From CBDFJH01 sp965198095 (GTDB lineage Bacteria; Latescibacterota; UBA2968; GCA-2709665), in contig OZ240239.1 in assembly GCA_965198095.1 (NCBI GenBank), positions 2,790,001 through 2,854,000 of the forward strand: a stretch of 64,000 nucleotides of DNA. The letters run 5' to 3'. Shown piece after piece: positions 23,993 through 32,734 of this stretch (its first letter is position 1; each line of letters opens with the position of its first letter). A model generated the notes under the pieces. That model saw only the letters and a program-made list of their open reading frames with translations, did not search any database and was not told where the DNA came from. The position numbers and the translations under genes are program-made.

Positions 23993-24787
23993 TCAGCAGG
24001 CGATGACCTGACCGTCGTAGGCCAAGCCGACCGTCTCGGGCAAATCCACGTCCTCGGCCCTGCATTGTTCCTCGAAATGCCTGTGATCCAACCGGTGCAT
24101 AATGTGCGTGAGATAGGTCTTGCTGGGCCCCAGGTCGATCGAGAGCTTCACCGATTCACCGACGGAGAGATGGGTCGGATGACGGGGATTGAAGCTGAGA
24201 CCGTCGATCACCAGTACGTCGATCCCGCGAAGCAACGCCAGTGCCTCGGACGAGATCTGCTTGACATCGGGCAGGTAACCGAACGACCCGATCCGGTAGC
24301 CGACCGTCTCCACGGCACCGTGCGTGACCGGGACGGGCACAACTTCCACGCCGCAGACCGTAAAGCGGCCGGAAACGGCGTTCGGGACCAGATGGGCTAC
24401 CCCACCTCCCTTGAAGGTCTCGTTGGAGAACATGTAGTCGAAGTTTCGCTGGAGGACACGCATCGTCTCTTCCGGTCCGAAGATCGGCATGTCCACGTCC
24501 TGCTTGCGACAGGGCATGACCAGGTCGTTGGTCCCGCTTATATGATCGGAATGGCAGTGGGTATAGATCACGGCGTCGATATGGGTCACGCCGTTTCTGT
24601 CGATCTGATCCAGGAAATTCGGACCGGTGTCGAACTGGAGTCGCGCCCCGTCGACTTCCACGTGGCACGAGGGCCGGGTGCGACGGTTTCTGGACCCGGC
24701 TCGGCGCGCATCTTGGCAGGTCCCGCACGCGCACCTGTACTCCGGGACCCCGGTAGAAGTCCCCGAACCAAGGATCGTCACTCGCAT
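23993..24787 (-). CDS. PhnP-like metallo-beta-lactamase fold phosphodiesterase
   Basis: A 264-residue MBL-fold protein. The opening MRVTILGSGTSTGVPEYRC with a C19-x-C21-x2-C24 cluster, followed by FDTGPNFLDQ, is the PhnP/LipB-associated hydrolase pattern. The dinuclear metal motif is T-H77-C-H79-S-D81-H82. Further ligands lie in VPVTHG and in the C-terminal LTHIMHRLDH. PhnP hydrolyses cyclic phosphodiesters. No phn genes are nearby, so this is probably a housekeeping paralogue of unknown substrate. Confidence 0.85.
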   Translation of the reverse strand: MRVTILGSGTSTGVPEYRCACGTCQDARRAGSRNRRTRPSCHVEVDGARLQFDTGPNFLDQIDRNGVTHIDAVIYTHCHSDHISGTNDLVMPCRKQDVDMPIFGPEETMRVLQRNFDYMFSNETFKGGGVAHLVPNAVSGRFTVCGVEVVPVPVTHGAVETVGYRIGSFGYLPDVKQISSEALALLRGIDVLVIDGLSFNPRHPTHLSVGESVKLSIDLGPSKTYLTHIMHRLDHRHFEEQCRAEDVDLPETVGLAYDGQVIAC

Positions 24788-24902
24788 TCCTTGTCCTGGA
24801 AAGAGTTCAGAAGCAAGACGGGGAGGATAACATACGACTTCCCCGGAATCAAATCAACCGAATCCGGAGCCTGACGTAGCAGGGCTACGGACGGACGCCC
24901 GC

Positions 24903-26651
24903 CTACCGAATCCGCGTCTGGCCGTTCATCATCAAGGCATCCGGCTCGGAGGCTGGATGGAGCTGGTCGACCAGATCGGTCACCGGGCGAAGCGTCTCCA
25001 GCAGGTCGGTAAGCGGCGAAAGGAGGCCCCCCGCCACCGCTCCGTTCAGAACCTGCGCCAAGATCAGCTCCAGCGTCGATTTTTCCTCTGGGATCACCCT
25101 CAGATGCACGGGCGCGTCGGCAGAGAGCCCAATCGCCTCTCTGGCCAGGTCGAGCGCCACATCCAACCCACCAAGCGCGTCCACCAGCCCAAGCGCCTTG
25201 GCATCCTCTCCGGTCCAGACCCGGCCTTTCGCCACCTCTCGGACGGTCGACAGCGGCAGGTCCCTCCCCTCTGCGACCTTACGGGTGAAATCTGCGTAAA
25301 CCCGGTCCAGCCAGGTCTGCAACCTTCCCCATCCTGTCTCGGAGTAGTCGTGTAGACTGGACCAGATCTGAGAATTGGCGCTTGTTTGGACCGTATCCCA
25401 CGTCAAGCCCAGTTTCTCCCAGAAATGCTTCGTCAGCATCTTTCCGCCCACGACCCCGATCGATCCGGTCAGCGTTCCGGGCTGAGCCACGATCTTGTCG
25501 GCTGACATCGCGACGAAATAGCCCCCTGAACCGGCCACGTTTCCCATGGAGACGATCACCGGTTTGCCAGCCGCTCTCGCCCGGGTCGTTGCCCGCCAAA
25601 TGGCGTCGGATGCGACGTAAGAACCGCCCGGGCTGTCGACGCGAAACAGGATGGCACGGACCTCTTCGTCCTCCACGGCGGTGCGGAACGCCTCCGTCAC
25701 CGTGTCCGACCCCATGTTCGAATCCGAACTGTTTTTTCCCCGCATCACAGGTCCGGTTCCGTAGATCAAGGCGATCGCCTCGCCTCGATCGTGAGGTCCT
25801 CCCGTGCGCTTGAGGTAGCTGCCGAGGGAGAGCATGTTCGCGTCCCGGGAGGTTTCGGCCTTCATCTGTTCGTAAACCTCATCCCTGTAGGCGAGCCCAT
25901 CCAAAAGCTTTGTCTCGACCGCCTCCTGCCCGAAGAAAGGCCCTTCCTCCATCCTCACACGGACCTCCCGCTCAGAAAGCTTCCGAGACGCTGCGATTCC
26001 CCGGATCATCTGACCGCACAACGAGGAGACGATCTTTTCGGTCGCTTCGTGATGCGGCCGGGTGAACGCGCGCTCGGTCAGTTGGTTCATCGCGTTCTTG
26101 TATTCGTGGCGATGGTCCAGCCTGGGTTCGATACCAAGCTTCTCGAACGTCCCCTTCAGGAACGGCTGCTCTGCGATGAGCCCGGTGAGGCCAAGATCGC
26201 CCGAAGGCTGCAGGTAGATCTTTTCGAACGCGGTCGCAAGATAGTAGGTCCGGTTTCCCGGACCGACCTCCCCGAAGGTTTCCGCATAAGCCACCGCAAG
26301 CTTCCCGCCCTTCCGAAATGCCATCACCGCGTCTCGGACCTCCTGAATCTGTGCCCAGCCCATCGAGGTCTTGCCCACCCGGGCGATCAGCCCGATCACT
26401 TTCGCGTCGTCAGAGGCGCGTTCGAGCGCCTCCACGATCTCCCGGACGACGAGCACCTCGCCCTCCGAAAGCCGGGTCAGCGGGTGATTTCCGATCGCTT
26501 CAACGACGCGTCTCTCGAAATCGACCTCCAGGATCGTCGCGTCCGGCACCGCGGGCGTCGTCCGGAGCAGAACGGCGACCGTCGCCACCAGGACGGTGAG
26601 CACAACGGCTGCGCCGATATAGGCGAGGATGTAGATCGTGATTTTTTTCAC
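24903..26651 (-). CDS. sppA: Signal peptide peptidase SppA, long (67-kDa) type
   Basis: A 582-residue membrane-anchored serine peptidase that degrades cleaved signal peptides. An N-terminal anchor lies at residues 5-29 (IYILAYIGAAVVLTVLVAT). There are two ClpP-like halves, as in the E. coli protein. The N half carries YYLATAFEKIYLQPSGDLGL and the candidate catalytic lysine in EYKNAMNQL. The C half carries the nucleophile serine in GNVAGSGGYFVAMSADKIVA, then GSIGVVGGK. A standard housekeeping gene, about 100 bp upstream of the PhnP-like gene on the same strand. Confidence 0.93.
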   Translation of the reverse strand: MKKITIYILAYIGAAVVLTVLVATVAVLLRTTPAVPDATILEVDFERRVVEAIGNHPLTRLSEGEVLVVREIVEALERASDDAKVIGLIARVGKTSMGWAQIQEVRDAVMAFRKGGKLAVAYAETFGEVGPGNRTYYLATAFEKIYLQPSGDLGLTGLIAEQPFLKGTFEKLGIEPRLDHRHEYKNAMNQLTERAFTRPHHEATEKIVSSLCGQMIRGIAASRKLSEREVRVRMEEGPFFGQEAVETKLLDGLAYRDEVYEQMKAETSRDANMLSLGSYLKRTGGPHDRGEAIALIYGTGPVMRGKNSSDSNMGSDTVTEAFRTAVEDEEVRAILFRVDSPGGSYVASDAIWRATTRARAAGKPVIVSMGNVAGSGGYFVAMSADKIVAQPGTLTGSIGVVGGKMLTKHFWEKLGLTWDTVQTSANSQIWSSLHDYSETGWGRLQTWLDRVYADFTRKVAEGRDLPLSTVREVAKGRVWTGEDAKALGLVDALGGLDVALDLAREAIGLSADAPVHLRVIPEEKSTLELILAQVLNGAVAGGLLSPLTDLLETLRPVTDLVDQLHPASEPDALMMNGQTRIR

Positions 26652-26756
26652 GGCGTCCTCCAGGACGTGTGGTGAATGCGTGAACCTCGCATCAAGGAAC
26701 GCACGCCCGTGCTTTCACGGCGTCCGGATCGAAGATCGGCAGGCGTCTACGGCCAT

Positions 26757-27314
26757 CTACAAGGCCAGATCGATGGATGCAAGGCTTTTCCGGTCTAAAA
26801 CGCTCAGATCCGGAAACTCGAATCGGTTTCCGTCCACGTCCACGACGATCAGCCGATGCTCGCCCAGCCACTGCGCGTGCTCGGCCACGTCCCGGACCAC
26901 GAACTCCCGTCGTCCCCGGTCGGTTTCGACATCCCAGTAGGAGACGCCGTAGTCGGTCTGAACAGCGTGGACCTTTTCGACGCGCGCCGTCAGATACCTC
27001 GTCTGGAGTTCTTCAAGGACCAACGGGCGGGACGCCTCCGGGAGTTCGTCGATGCGGTCGACCATAAAGATCATCTCATCCTTTGCGTCCAGGAAACAGA
27101 TGTAGCCATCCGGATGGGTCAGGGGTGCTGCACGGACGATCTTGACCTGGAGGTAGGACCGATCGCTCTCCAGGGTCAGCCGAAGCTTCCAGGCCGGCGC
27201 CCTGAAAAGCCACACGTCGTTCGGGTTCACCCGCTCGGGGTGACGCACCTCGATCGGCGTGGGTTTCCACGCGCCCTCCTGATCCGCGGTGTCCAATTTA
27301 TGACGATCATTCAT
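26757..27314 (-). CDS. DUF1854 protein linked to the twin ABC exporters
   Basis: A 185-residue DUF1854 protein (PNDVWLFRAPAWKLRLTLES...AAPLTHPDGYICFLDAKDEMI...VDRIDELP). From memory, this family occurs beside a particular class of ABC exporters, in some proteobacteria near cyanophycin genes. Here it immediately follows (17-nt gap) two such exporter genes on the same strand. There is no signal peptide and no membrane segment. No enzymatic function is known. The conserved position suggests that it is a cytoplasmic accessory subunit of the exporter. Confidence 0.8.
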   Translation of the reverse strand: MNDRHKLDTADQEGAWKPTPIEVRHPERVNPNDVWLFRAPAWKLRLTLESDRSYLQVKIVRAAPLTHPDGYICFLDAKDEMIFMVDRIDELPEASRPLVLEELQTRYLTARVEKVHAVQTDYGVSYWDVETDRGRREFVVRDVAEHAQWLGEHRLIVVDVDGNRFEFPDLSVLDRKSLASIDLAL

Positions 27315-27331
27315 GGCAATCTCGGCGCGAC

Positions 27332-29554
27332 CTATGCCACCTTACCGACTTGGATGACGGCGCTCGTCTCCTTCTGCGTCTCGACGAACCGGTAGAAGAT
27401 GCCCTTGCGGTTCAGGAGCTGCGCGTGTGTCCCCACTTCAGCCACCTTACCTTCGTCCAAAACGACCAGGCGGTCCGCGCTCCGAAGGGTCGACAGTCGA
27501 TGGGCAATCGCGAACGTCGTACGACCCCGCACCAGGCGCGATATCGCGGACTGGATCTTTTTCTCGGTCGGCGTGTCCACAGAGGACATCGCCTCGTCCA
27601 GGATCAGAATCCTCGGGTCGTAGAGGATCGCCCGGGCGATCGCAATCCGCTGCCTTTCTCCGCCGGCAAGCATCTTGCCCCCTTCGCCCACGATCGTGTC
27701 GTAGCCCTCAGGTTTTCGTATGATGAATTCGTGCGCCTCAGCCGCGATGGCGGCCTGGAGGATCTCCTCGAAGGCGGCCCCGGGCACGCCGTAGGCGATG
27801 TTCTCGGCGATCGTGGCATCGAACAGAAACGGCTCCTGATGTACGACGCCGATCTGGGATCGAAGGCATTTTAATTCAATCTTTCGCATGTCGACGCCGT
27901 CCACTTCGATCGCGCCTCGGTTCGGATCGTAAAGTCGGCAGACCAGGTTGATCAGGGTCGTCTTCCCGGCGCCCGTCTTGCCGACCACGCCGATCATTTC
28001 TCCCGGCGCCACATCCAGGTCGATCCCTTTCAGCACAGGTTTTCCCGGATCGTAGCCGAACGCGACGTTCTTGAAGGTGATGCGACCCTCAATGCCGGGG
28101 ATCTGGATCGCATCCGGTGCGTCAAACGGTTCCGGATCGCTGTCGATCACCTCGAACACCCGTCTGGCTCCGGCAAACGCGCCCAGCGTAAAGTTGTAAA
28201 GGGCGCCCAGCCACTGCAGGGGTTCGTACAACATCCAGAGGTAGCTGATGAACGCAATCAAGGCGCCCAGCGTCAGCTCTTCCTTCAGGATCTGACGCCC
28301 TCCGAAGTACCACACGGAAAAGGCGCCGAAGCTCATCAGAAAGTTTGACAAGGAAAAAAAGACGAACCAGTTTCGCTCCACGTTGATGTCGACCTGACAG
28401 AGGTCTTCATTTCGGCGGTTGAACCGCTCCCCTTCCCGGACCTCCTGCGAGAACGCCTTCACGACGCGGATGCCGGTGATCGATTCGTTCAGGTGCGCGT
28501 GCAGGCGGGCCCATTTGTTGGACCATCTCTGAAACAGGCGCAGCATCCGGCTCCAGATGGTCGTTCCTGCGAAAATGACGAACGGGATCGGGATGAGCAC
28601 GAAAAGGGTGAGCTCCCAGTTCATGATCGAAAGCAGGCTCAAGATCCCCGCGGCCATCAGCGTATTGGAGAAAACGAACGGAACCCCGATGATGAAATAC
28701 TCTTCAAGCCTGTCCGTATCCGTGGACATCCTTGAAATCAGCGCGCCGATCTTTCGTTTGTCGTAGAAGCGCAGGGGCAGAAACTGAAAGTGCCGGAACA
28801 GCTCGACACGCATGTCCTGAATCGAGCGGTGTCCCAGCCATCGGCTCAACCACTCCGTCGCGACCTGATTCACCCAAATGACAGCCCGGACGGAAAGCAG
28901 CAGAAGGACGAGATGAACCAGGAGGTCGACATTGGCGCGGGGCGTCAGTACGTCGTCGATGACGTGCTGCGTGATCTTGGGCGGCATCAGGCCCAGTGCC
29001 GTCGTCGTAACCGTAAGGAGGACCATCAACACAAATCTTTTCTTGAAGGAGAACATGTAGCCGATGAGACGCTTCAGCGTCTCCCGCGACTTTCGGCAAA
29101 AGGCGCAGAGCGCAGTCCCCTCGGGCAGCAGCCGTCCGCACTCTGGGCACCGCTTCTTCTCCAACTCGGTCGGCAGCGCAAGGGGCTCGCCTCGGGTCAG
29201 CTGTCGGATGCCCTCCGCCACCTCCGCAAACTTGGGCCTGAGGGACTGGGTAAAGGAAAGGCTCAGCGGCCGCCCCCCTCTTCGATCGACCTCCATTCGG
29301 CCGGCGCCGACCCAATCTTCGATCCGTACGCCCGTCACCTCCGAAATCGGCACCTGAGCGGTTTTCCCTCCGTCAGCAGGGATCACCGTCAGCTTCTGGT
29401 CTGTCATCACGAGCCACTGCTGGCCGAACTGTCCGTCTGCCGTGAGATCGGTCGCGACTTGGACGAGCACCTCCTCGTTCGGTGTCCTCGCCCTGTTGAG
29501 CTTTGAACGGATCGCCTCGGGCAGTTGTTCTCTGAATGGGTGCGTGCGTTCCAT
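27332..29554 (-). CDS. ABC exporter half-transporter with N-terminal PH-like domain and zinc ribbon (1)
   Basis: A 740-residue fused permease-ATPase. An N-terminal soluble domain (about 1-125) with alternating strands (QWLVMTDQKLTVIPADG, VPISEVTGVRIED) looks like a bacterial PH-like fold. A four-cysteine ribbon follows (C136, C139, C150, C153), then a six-helix ABC exporter domain (from about 165). The nucleotide-binding domain has Walker A VGKTGAGKT, signature LAGGERQR and Walker B ILILDEAMSSVD. Its start directly abuts the stop of the partner gene, which has the same layout. They should work as a heterodimer. The cargo is unknown. Confidence 0.87.
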   Translation of the reverse strand: MERTHPFREQLPEAIRSKLNRARTPNEEVLVQVATDLTADGQFGQQWLVMTDQKLTVIPADGGKTAQVPISEVTGVRIEDWVGAGRMEVDRRGGRPLSLSFTQSLRPKFAEVAEGIRQLTRGEPLALPTELEKKRCPECGRLLPEGTALCAFCRKSRETLKRLIGYMFSFKKRFVLMVLLTVTTTALGLMPPKITQHVIDDVLTPRANVDLLVHLVLLLLSVRAVIWVNQVATEWLSRWLGHRSIQDMRVELFRHFQFLPLRFYDKRKIGALISRMSTDTDRLEEYFIIGVPFVFSNTLMAAGILSLLSIMNWELTLFVLIPIPFVIFAGTTIWSRMLRLFQRWSNKWARLHAHLNESITGIRVVKAFSQEVREGERFNRRNEDLCQVDINVERNWFVFFSLSNFLMSFGAFSVWYFGGRQILKEELTLGALIAFISYLWMLYEPLQWLGALYNFTLGAFAGARRVFEVIDSDPEPFDAPDAIQIPGIEGRITFKNVAFGYDPGKPVLKGIDLDVAPGEMIGVVGKTGAGKTTLINLVCRLYDPNRGAIEVDGVDMRKIELKCLRSQIGVVHQEPFLFDATIAENIAYGVPGAAFEEILQAAIAAEAHEFIIRKPEGYDTIVGEGGKMLAGGERQRIAIARAILYDPRILILDEAMSSVDTPTEKKIQSAISRLVRGRTTFAIAHRLSTLRSADRLVVLDEGKVAEVGTHAQLLNRKGIFYRFVETQKETSAVIQVGKVA

Positions 29555-31795
29555 TTATTCTCCGACTGCGATCATCTCTGCGATCTCCTGCTGCAGCTTC
29601 ACGAGGCCGTAAAACTTTCCCTGTCTGTCGAGAAGCGCCTGTTGGGTGCCGATCTCCACGATCCGGCCGTCCTCGAGGACGACCAGGCGGTCAGCGTCTC
29701 TCAGCGTAGAAAGTCGGTGTGCGATCGCGAACGTGGTCCGCCCCTTGATCAGCCGACCGATCGCCCCTTGAATCCTCTTCTCGGTCTCGACGTCGACCGA
29801 GGAGGTCGCCTCATCCAGGATCAGGATCTTCGGATCGTGCAGCATGGCGCGCGCGAGGGAGACCCGCTGTCTTTCGCCCCCCGAGAGGCTGCCCCCCCGC
29901 TCGCCGACCTGGGCATCGTAGCCATCCGGCTTGGCCACGATAAAGTCGTGCGCGTTGGCTGCCCGAGCCGCCGCCACGATTTCGTCGAACCGTGCCCCCG
30001 GCCTGCCGTAGGCGATGTTCTCCGCGATCGATCCGCTGAACAGCAGAGGTTCCTGGAGCACGATCCCAATCTGATCGCGCAGGTCGGTCAGGCGGATCTT
30101 TCGAAGGTCGACGCCGTCGATCTCGATGCTCCCGCGGTCGATTTCATAAAATCGGCAAAGCAGATTCACGGTCGTCGTCTTCCCCACGCCCGACTTGCCC
30201 ACAAGACCGATCATCTCCCCCGCGGCAACGTTCAGGTCGATGTTGTGCAAAACCGGCTTGCTCTTGTCGTATCCGAAGCTGACGTCCCGGAACCGAACGT
30301 GCCCCTGGATGTTCGGCATGGCGACGGCGTCCGGATCTTCGTAGGCCTCTCCCGGGATGTCCGCGATCTCGAAGATCCGCTCGGCCCCGGCGAAGGCCCG
30401 CGACATCCAGCTGTTGACCCGCCCGAACCAGTGAAGCGGTCCGTAGAGCAGCCACATGTAGCTGTAGAATGCCAGGAGGGTGCCGAGCGTCACCTCTCCC
30501 CGGATAACGTCCTCGCCACCGAAGAACCAGACGATGATGACCCCGAGCCCGGTGAGAAACGTCATCGTCGCGAAAAAGAAGACTCGGTTGACTTCGGTCC
30601 GCACCGCGGTTCGGGTGAGCTTCAGGTTGAGTCTTTCAAAGGTGCCGATTTCCCCCTCTTCGCCCCCGAAAGCCTTGACGACGCGAATGCCCCGCAGCAC
30701 CTCGTTCGTTCTCGAAATCATGACGGACCAGGCCTGCATCCACTTCCTGAAGATGAATCGCATCCGACGCCAGTAAACGGTCGCCCACACCGTGATGATC
30801 GGGACCGGAAGGAGGACATAGATCGCCAACTTCCAACTCATGTAGAGCAAGAGGCCCAGAATGCCGAGGAGCATGAGGCCGTTGATGACGAGGTAAGGAA
30901 GCCCGTCTACCAGGAAGTCCTGAAGGCGGTTGCTGTCCCTCGTCACGCGCGACGTCACGGCCCCCACCTGGCGTTTGTCATAGAAGGAGAGTGAAAGCAG
31001 TTCCAGCTGCTTGTAGAGCTGACTTCGGATATCGGTTGTCACGCGCGCGCCCAACCACGCCACGGTCCAACCGCGAATCCACTCGGCCGCCCAGGTCACA
31101 ACGCGTACGCCCACGAGGGCCAGCACAAGCAGGCCCAGGAGGGTCACCCGGGCCTCGGGATCGGACACCGCGCCCTCCCCCTCTGCCGGGACAAGCACGT
31201 CGTCCACAATCCGTTTGGTAATCAGCGGCGGGATCAGCTCCGCGACCGTTGTCAACACGGACGCAAAGGCCAGCAGTACGGCCTGTTTCTTGTAGGGCCT
31301 GAGGTAGCCTGCAATCCGGCCGAGCGTGGCCAATCGGCGAATGCAGGCGGGGCAGATGCCGTTCTTTTCCGGCAGCGGACGATCACACTTCTGGCATCGA
31401 ACGCGGTCGATCCGGGTATCGATCTCCGGCGACTCCCCTTTGCGCAGCTGTTCGATGCCGACGGCCACGTTCGAGAACTTGGCCGCCTCCGTGTGCGTGT
31501 AGGGGAGTTGGACCGTCGGCTTCTCGCGACACTCGATCTCGAGGCGGGCCCCCCCGACGAGGGACTCGGTCCGGGCCGAGATGACCTCGTCGAGAGACAC
31601 CTCGATACACTCCGCCGCCCCGTCGTCGGGAAGGATCAGGACCCGTTTCCCCGTGACGACGACCCACGGCCTCCCGTACGTCCCGTCCAGGTCGAGGTCG
31701 GAGGAGGCCTGAATCAGCGTCTCCTCGTCTTTCTCCAGGATCGCGTTGAGCGCGCGCTCGACAGCTGCCGTGGAAGGTTCAATAAACTTCTTCAA
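29555..31795 (-). CDS. ABC exporter half-transporter with N-terminal PH-like domain and zinc ribbon (2)
   Basis: A 746-residue partner of the next gene with the same domain order. A PH-like N-terminal domain (RPWVVVTGKRVLILPDDG...SLDEVISARTE) comes first, then a four-cysteine ribbon (C134, C137, C148, C151) and a six-helix exporter domain. The ATPase has Walker A VGKSGVGKT, signature LSGGERQR and Walker B ILILDEATSSVD. It begins with TTG (31793-31795) next to an unusually AT-rich upstream stretch that probably carries the operon promoter. Both ATPases keep the catalytic glutamate. The two genes and the DUF1854 gene form one operon. Confidence 0.87.
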   Translation of the reverse strand: MKKFIEPSTAAVERALNAILEKDEETLIQASSDLDLDGTYGRPWVVVTGKRVLILPDDGAAECIEVSLDEVISARTESLVGGARLEIECREKPTVQLPYTHTEAAKFSNVAVGIEQLRKGESPEIDTRIDRVRCQKCDRPLPEKNGICPACIRRLATLGRIAGYLRPYKKQAVLLAFASVLTTVAELIPPLITKRIVDDVLVPAEGEGAVSDPEARVTLLGLLVLALVGVRVVTWAAEWIRGWTVAWLGARVTTDIRSQLYKQLELLSLSFYDKRQVGAVTSRVTRDSNRLQDFLVDGLPYLVINGLMLLGILGLLLYMSWKLAIYVLLPVPIITVWATVYWRRMRFIFRKWMQAWSVMISRTNEVLRGIRVVKAFGGEEGEIGTFERLNLKLTRTAVRTEVNRVFFFATMTFLTGLGVIIVWFFGGEDVIRGEVTLGTLLAFYSYMWLLYGPLHWFGRVNSWMSRAFAGAERIFEIADIPGEAYEDPDAVAMPNIQGHVRFRDVSFGYDKSKPVLHNIDLNVAAGEMIGLVGKSGVGKTTTVNLLCRFYEIDRGSIEIDGVDLRKIRLTDLRDQIGIVLQEPLLFSGSIAENIAYGRPGARFDEIVAAARAANAHDFIVAKPDGYDAQVGERGGSLSGGERQRVSLARAMLHDPKILILDEATSSVDVETEKRIQGAIGRLIKGRTTFAIAHRLSTLRDADRLVVLEDGRIVEIGTQQALLDRQGKFYGLVKLQQEIAEMIAVGE

Positions 31796-31867
31796 GTGAA
31801 GACTCTATTTTGTTTTATATCAGTAATCTATGAGATATTTTAATCCGAGATCCGGCGACGATCCAGG

Positions 31868-31900
31868 GTAAAAAAATACCATCCAAATGTTGAGGATGGC
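31868..31900 (-). terminator. Rho-independent terminator
   Basis: On the minus strand CCATCC-(9 nt)-GGATGG forms a 6-bp stem (7 with a G-T pair), followed by TATTTTTTT. It lies downstream of the CBM9-like/uvrA genes and ahead of the ABC exporter operon, so it separates the two transcripts. The remaining bases of this 288-bp gap (31796-32083) are AT-rich and hold no gene. Confidence 0.75.
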
Positions 31901-32083
31901 TTCAAATCGGTCTCAATTCAAGCACCAGGCAACGTTTAGATATCGTTCACACTGTGATAATTAACGGGATCTCTGCGAACCCACGCACGACAACCTCCTT
32001 CCTGGGCATCGATGGCGTTAAACCCTATCAACTTCCACCCCCCAAGTCAAGGGAAAATTGGCGTTTCAAGCCCAAAAGATCGG

Positions 32084-32734
32084 TCAGCGGACCAATTCCA
32101 CCCGACCCCACAGGCTGGGGTCGTAGGATACAGGAAGCGGGTCGTCCGCGGTCCAGTACTGCCGCCCGCCCTTCCCGTCCCTCAGCAGATAGGTGAATCC
32201 CAGCCGGTTGTTTTCCTCCGGATCGAACCCGATCAGGGCTTCGGAAGGCAGGTGGATCTCCATCCGGTAGCCGGAGTCGAGGACCGTGGATGCAACGCGC
32301 AGGATCTGGGGATCGCACAATCGGCCGTAAGAACGCGCGCGGCGGATGCGCATCTGCTTCCCGATCGGGGATCGGCCGCCTCTTCCGGTCCCTTTCGGTA
32401 AAAAATAGAAATGATGGCAGTAGCGACTCGCCCGGTGCGCGTCCCGAACGTCGCGCGTATCGATCCAGATTTGCAGGCCATCTCCCTTCAGCGGTTGTCT
32501 CGGCAGGACGTCCGCGCGCGAGCCTTCGACCCGAACGGCGAAATAGAGGCCGGTCTCGTTCCAGGCCATGAAGAGATCTGCAAAGGCCACGTCCCCGTCA
32601 AGCGCGGTCAGGTCCGGGATGCGGTATGCATCCCCCCAGCCTGCGAGACATCCGTCCAGCTTCGGCGCGGTGGCGCGGTAAGGGCAGGCGTAGGAAAACT
32701 TGAAACAGGCACGATTCGGGATCTTCACGTTCAC
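32084..32734 (-). CDS. CBM9-like (DOMON-type) beta-sandwich protein
   Basis: A 216-residue single-domain protein that resembles carbohydrate-binding family 9-like domains: LDGCLAGWGDAYRIPDLTAL, ADLFMAWNETGLYFAVRVEG, GDGLQIWIDTRDVRDAHRAS, YRMEIHLPSEAL and NRLGFTYLLRDG. Such domains bind sugars, or in relatives haem. There is no signal peptide, so it is cytoplasmic unless exported otherwise. Its ATG overlaps the uvrA stop by 4 nt (32731-32734), an odd operon partner. A rho-independent terminator follows about 180 bp downstream. Ligand unknown. Confidence 0.75.
   Translation of the reverse strand: MNVKIPNRACFKFSYACPYRATAPKLDGCLAGWGDAYRIPDLTALDGDVAFADLFMAWNETGLYFAVRVEGSRADVLPRQPLKGDGLQIWIDTRDVRDAHRASRYCHHFYFLPKGTGRGGRSPIGKQMRIRRARSYGRLCDPQILRVASTVLDSGYRMEIHLPSEALIGFDPEENNRLGFTYLLRDGKGGRQYWTADDPLPVSYDPSLWGRVELVR

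Noticed and set aside
24788..24902. Extra small gene between sppA and the PhnP-like gene
   Set aside because: Open frames here are short, without a ribosome binding site or recognisable sequence.
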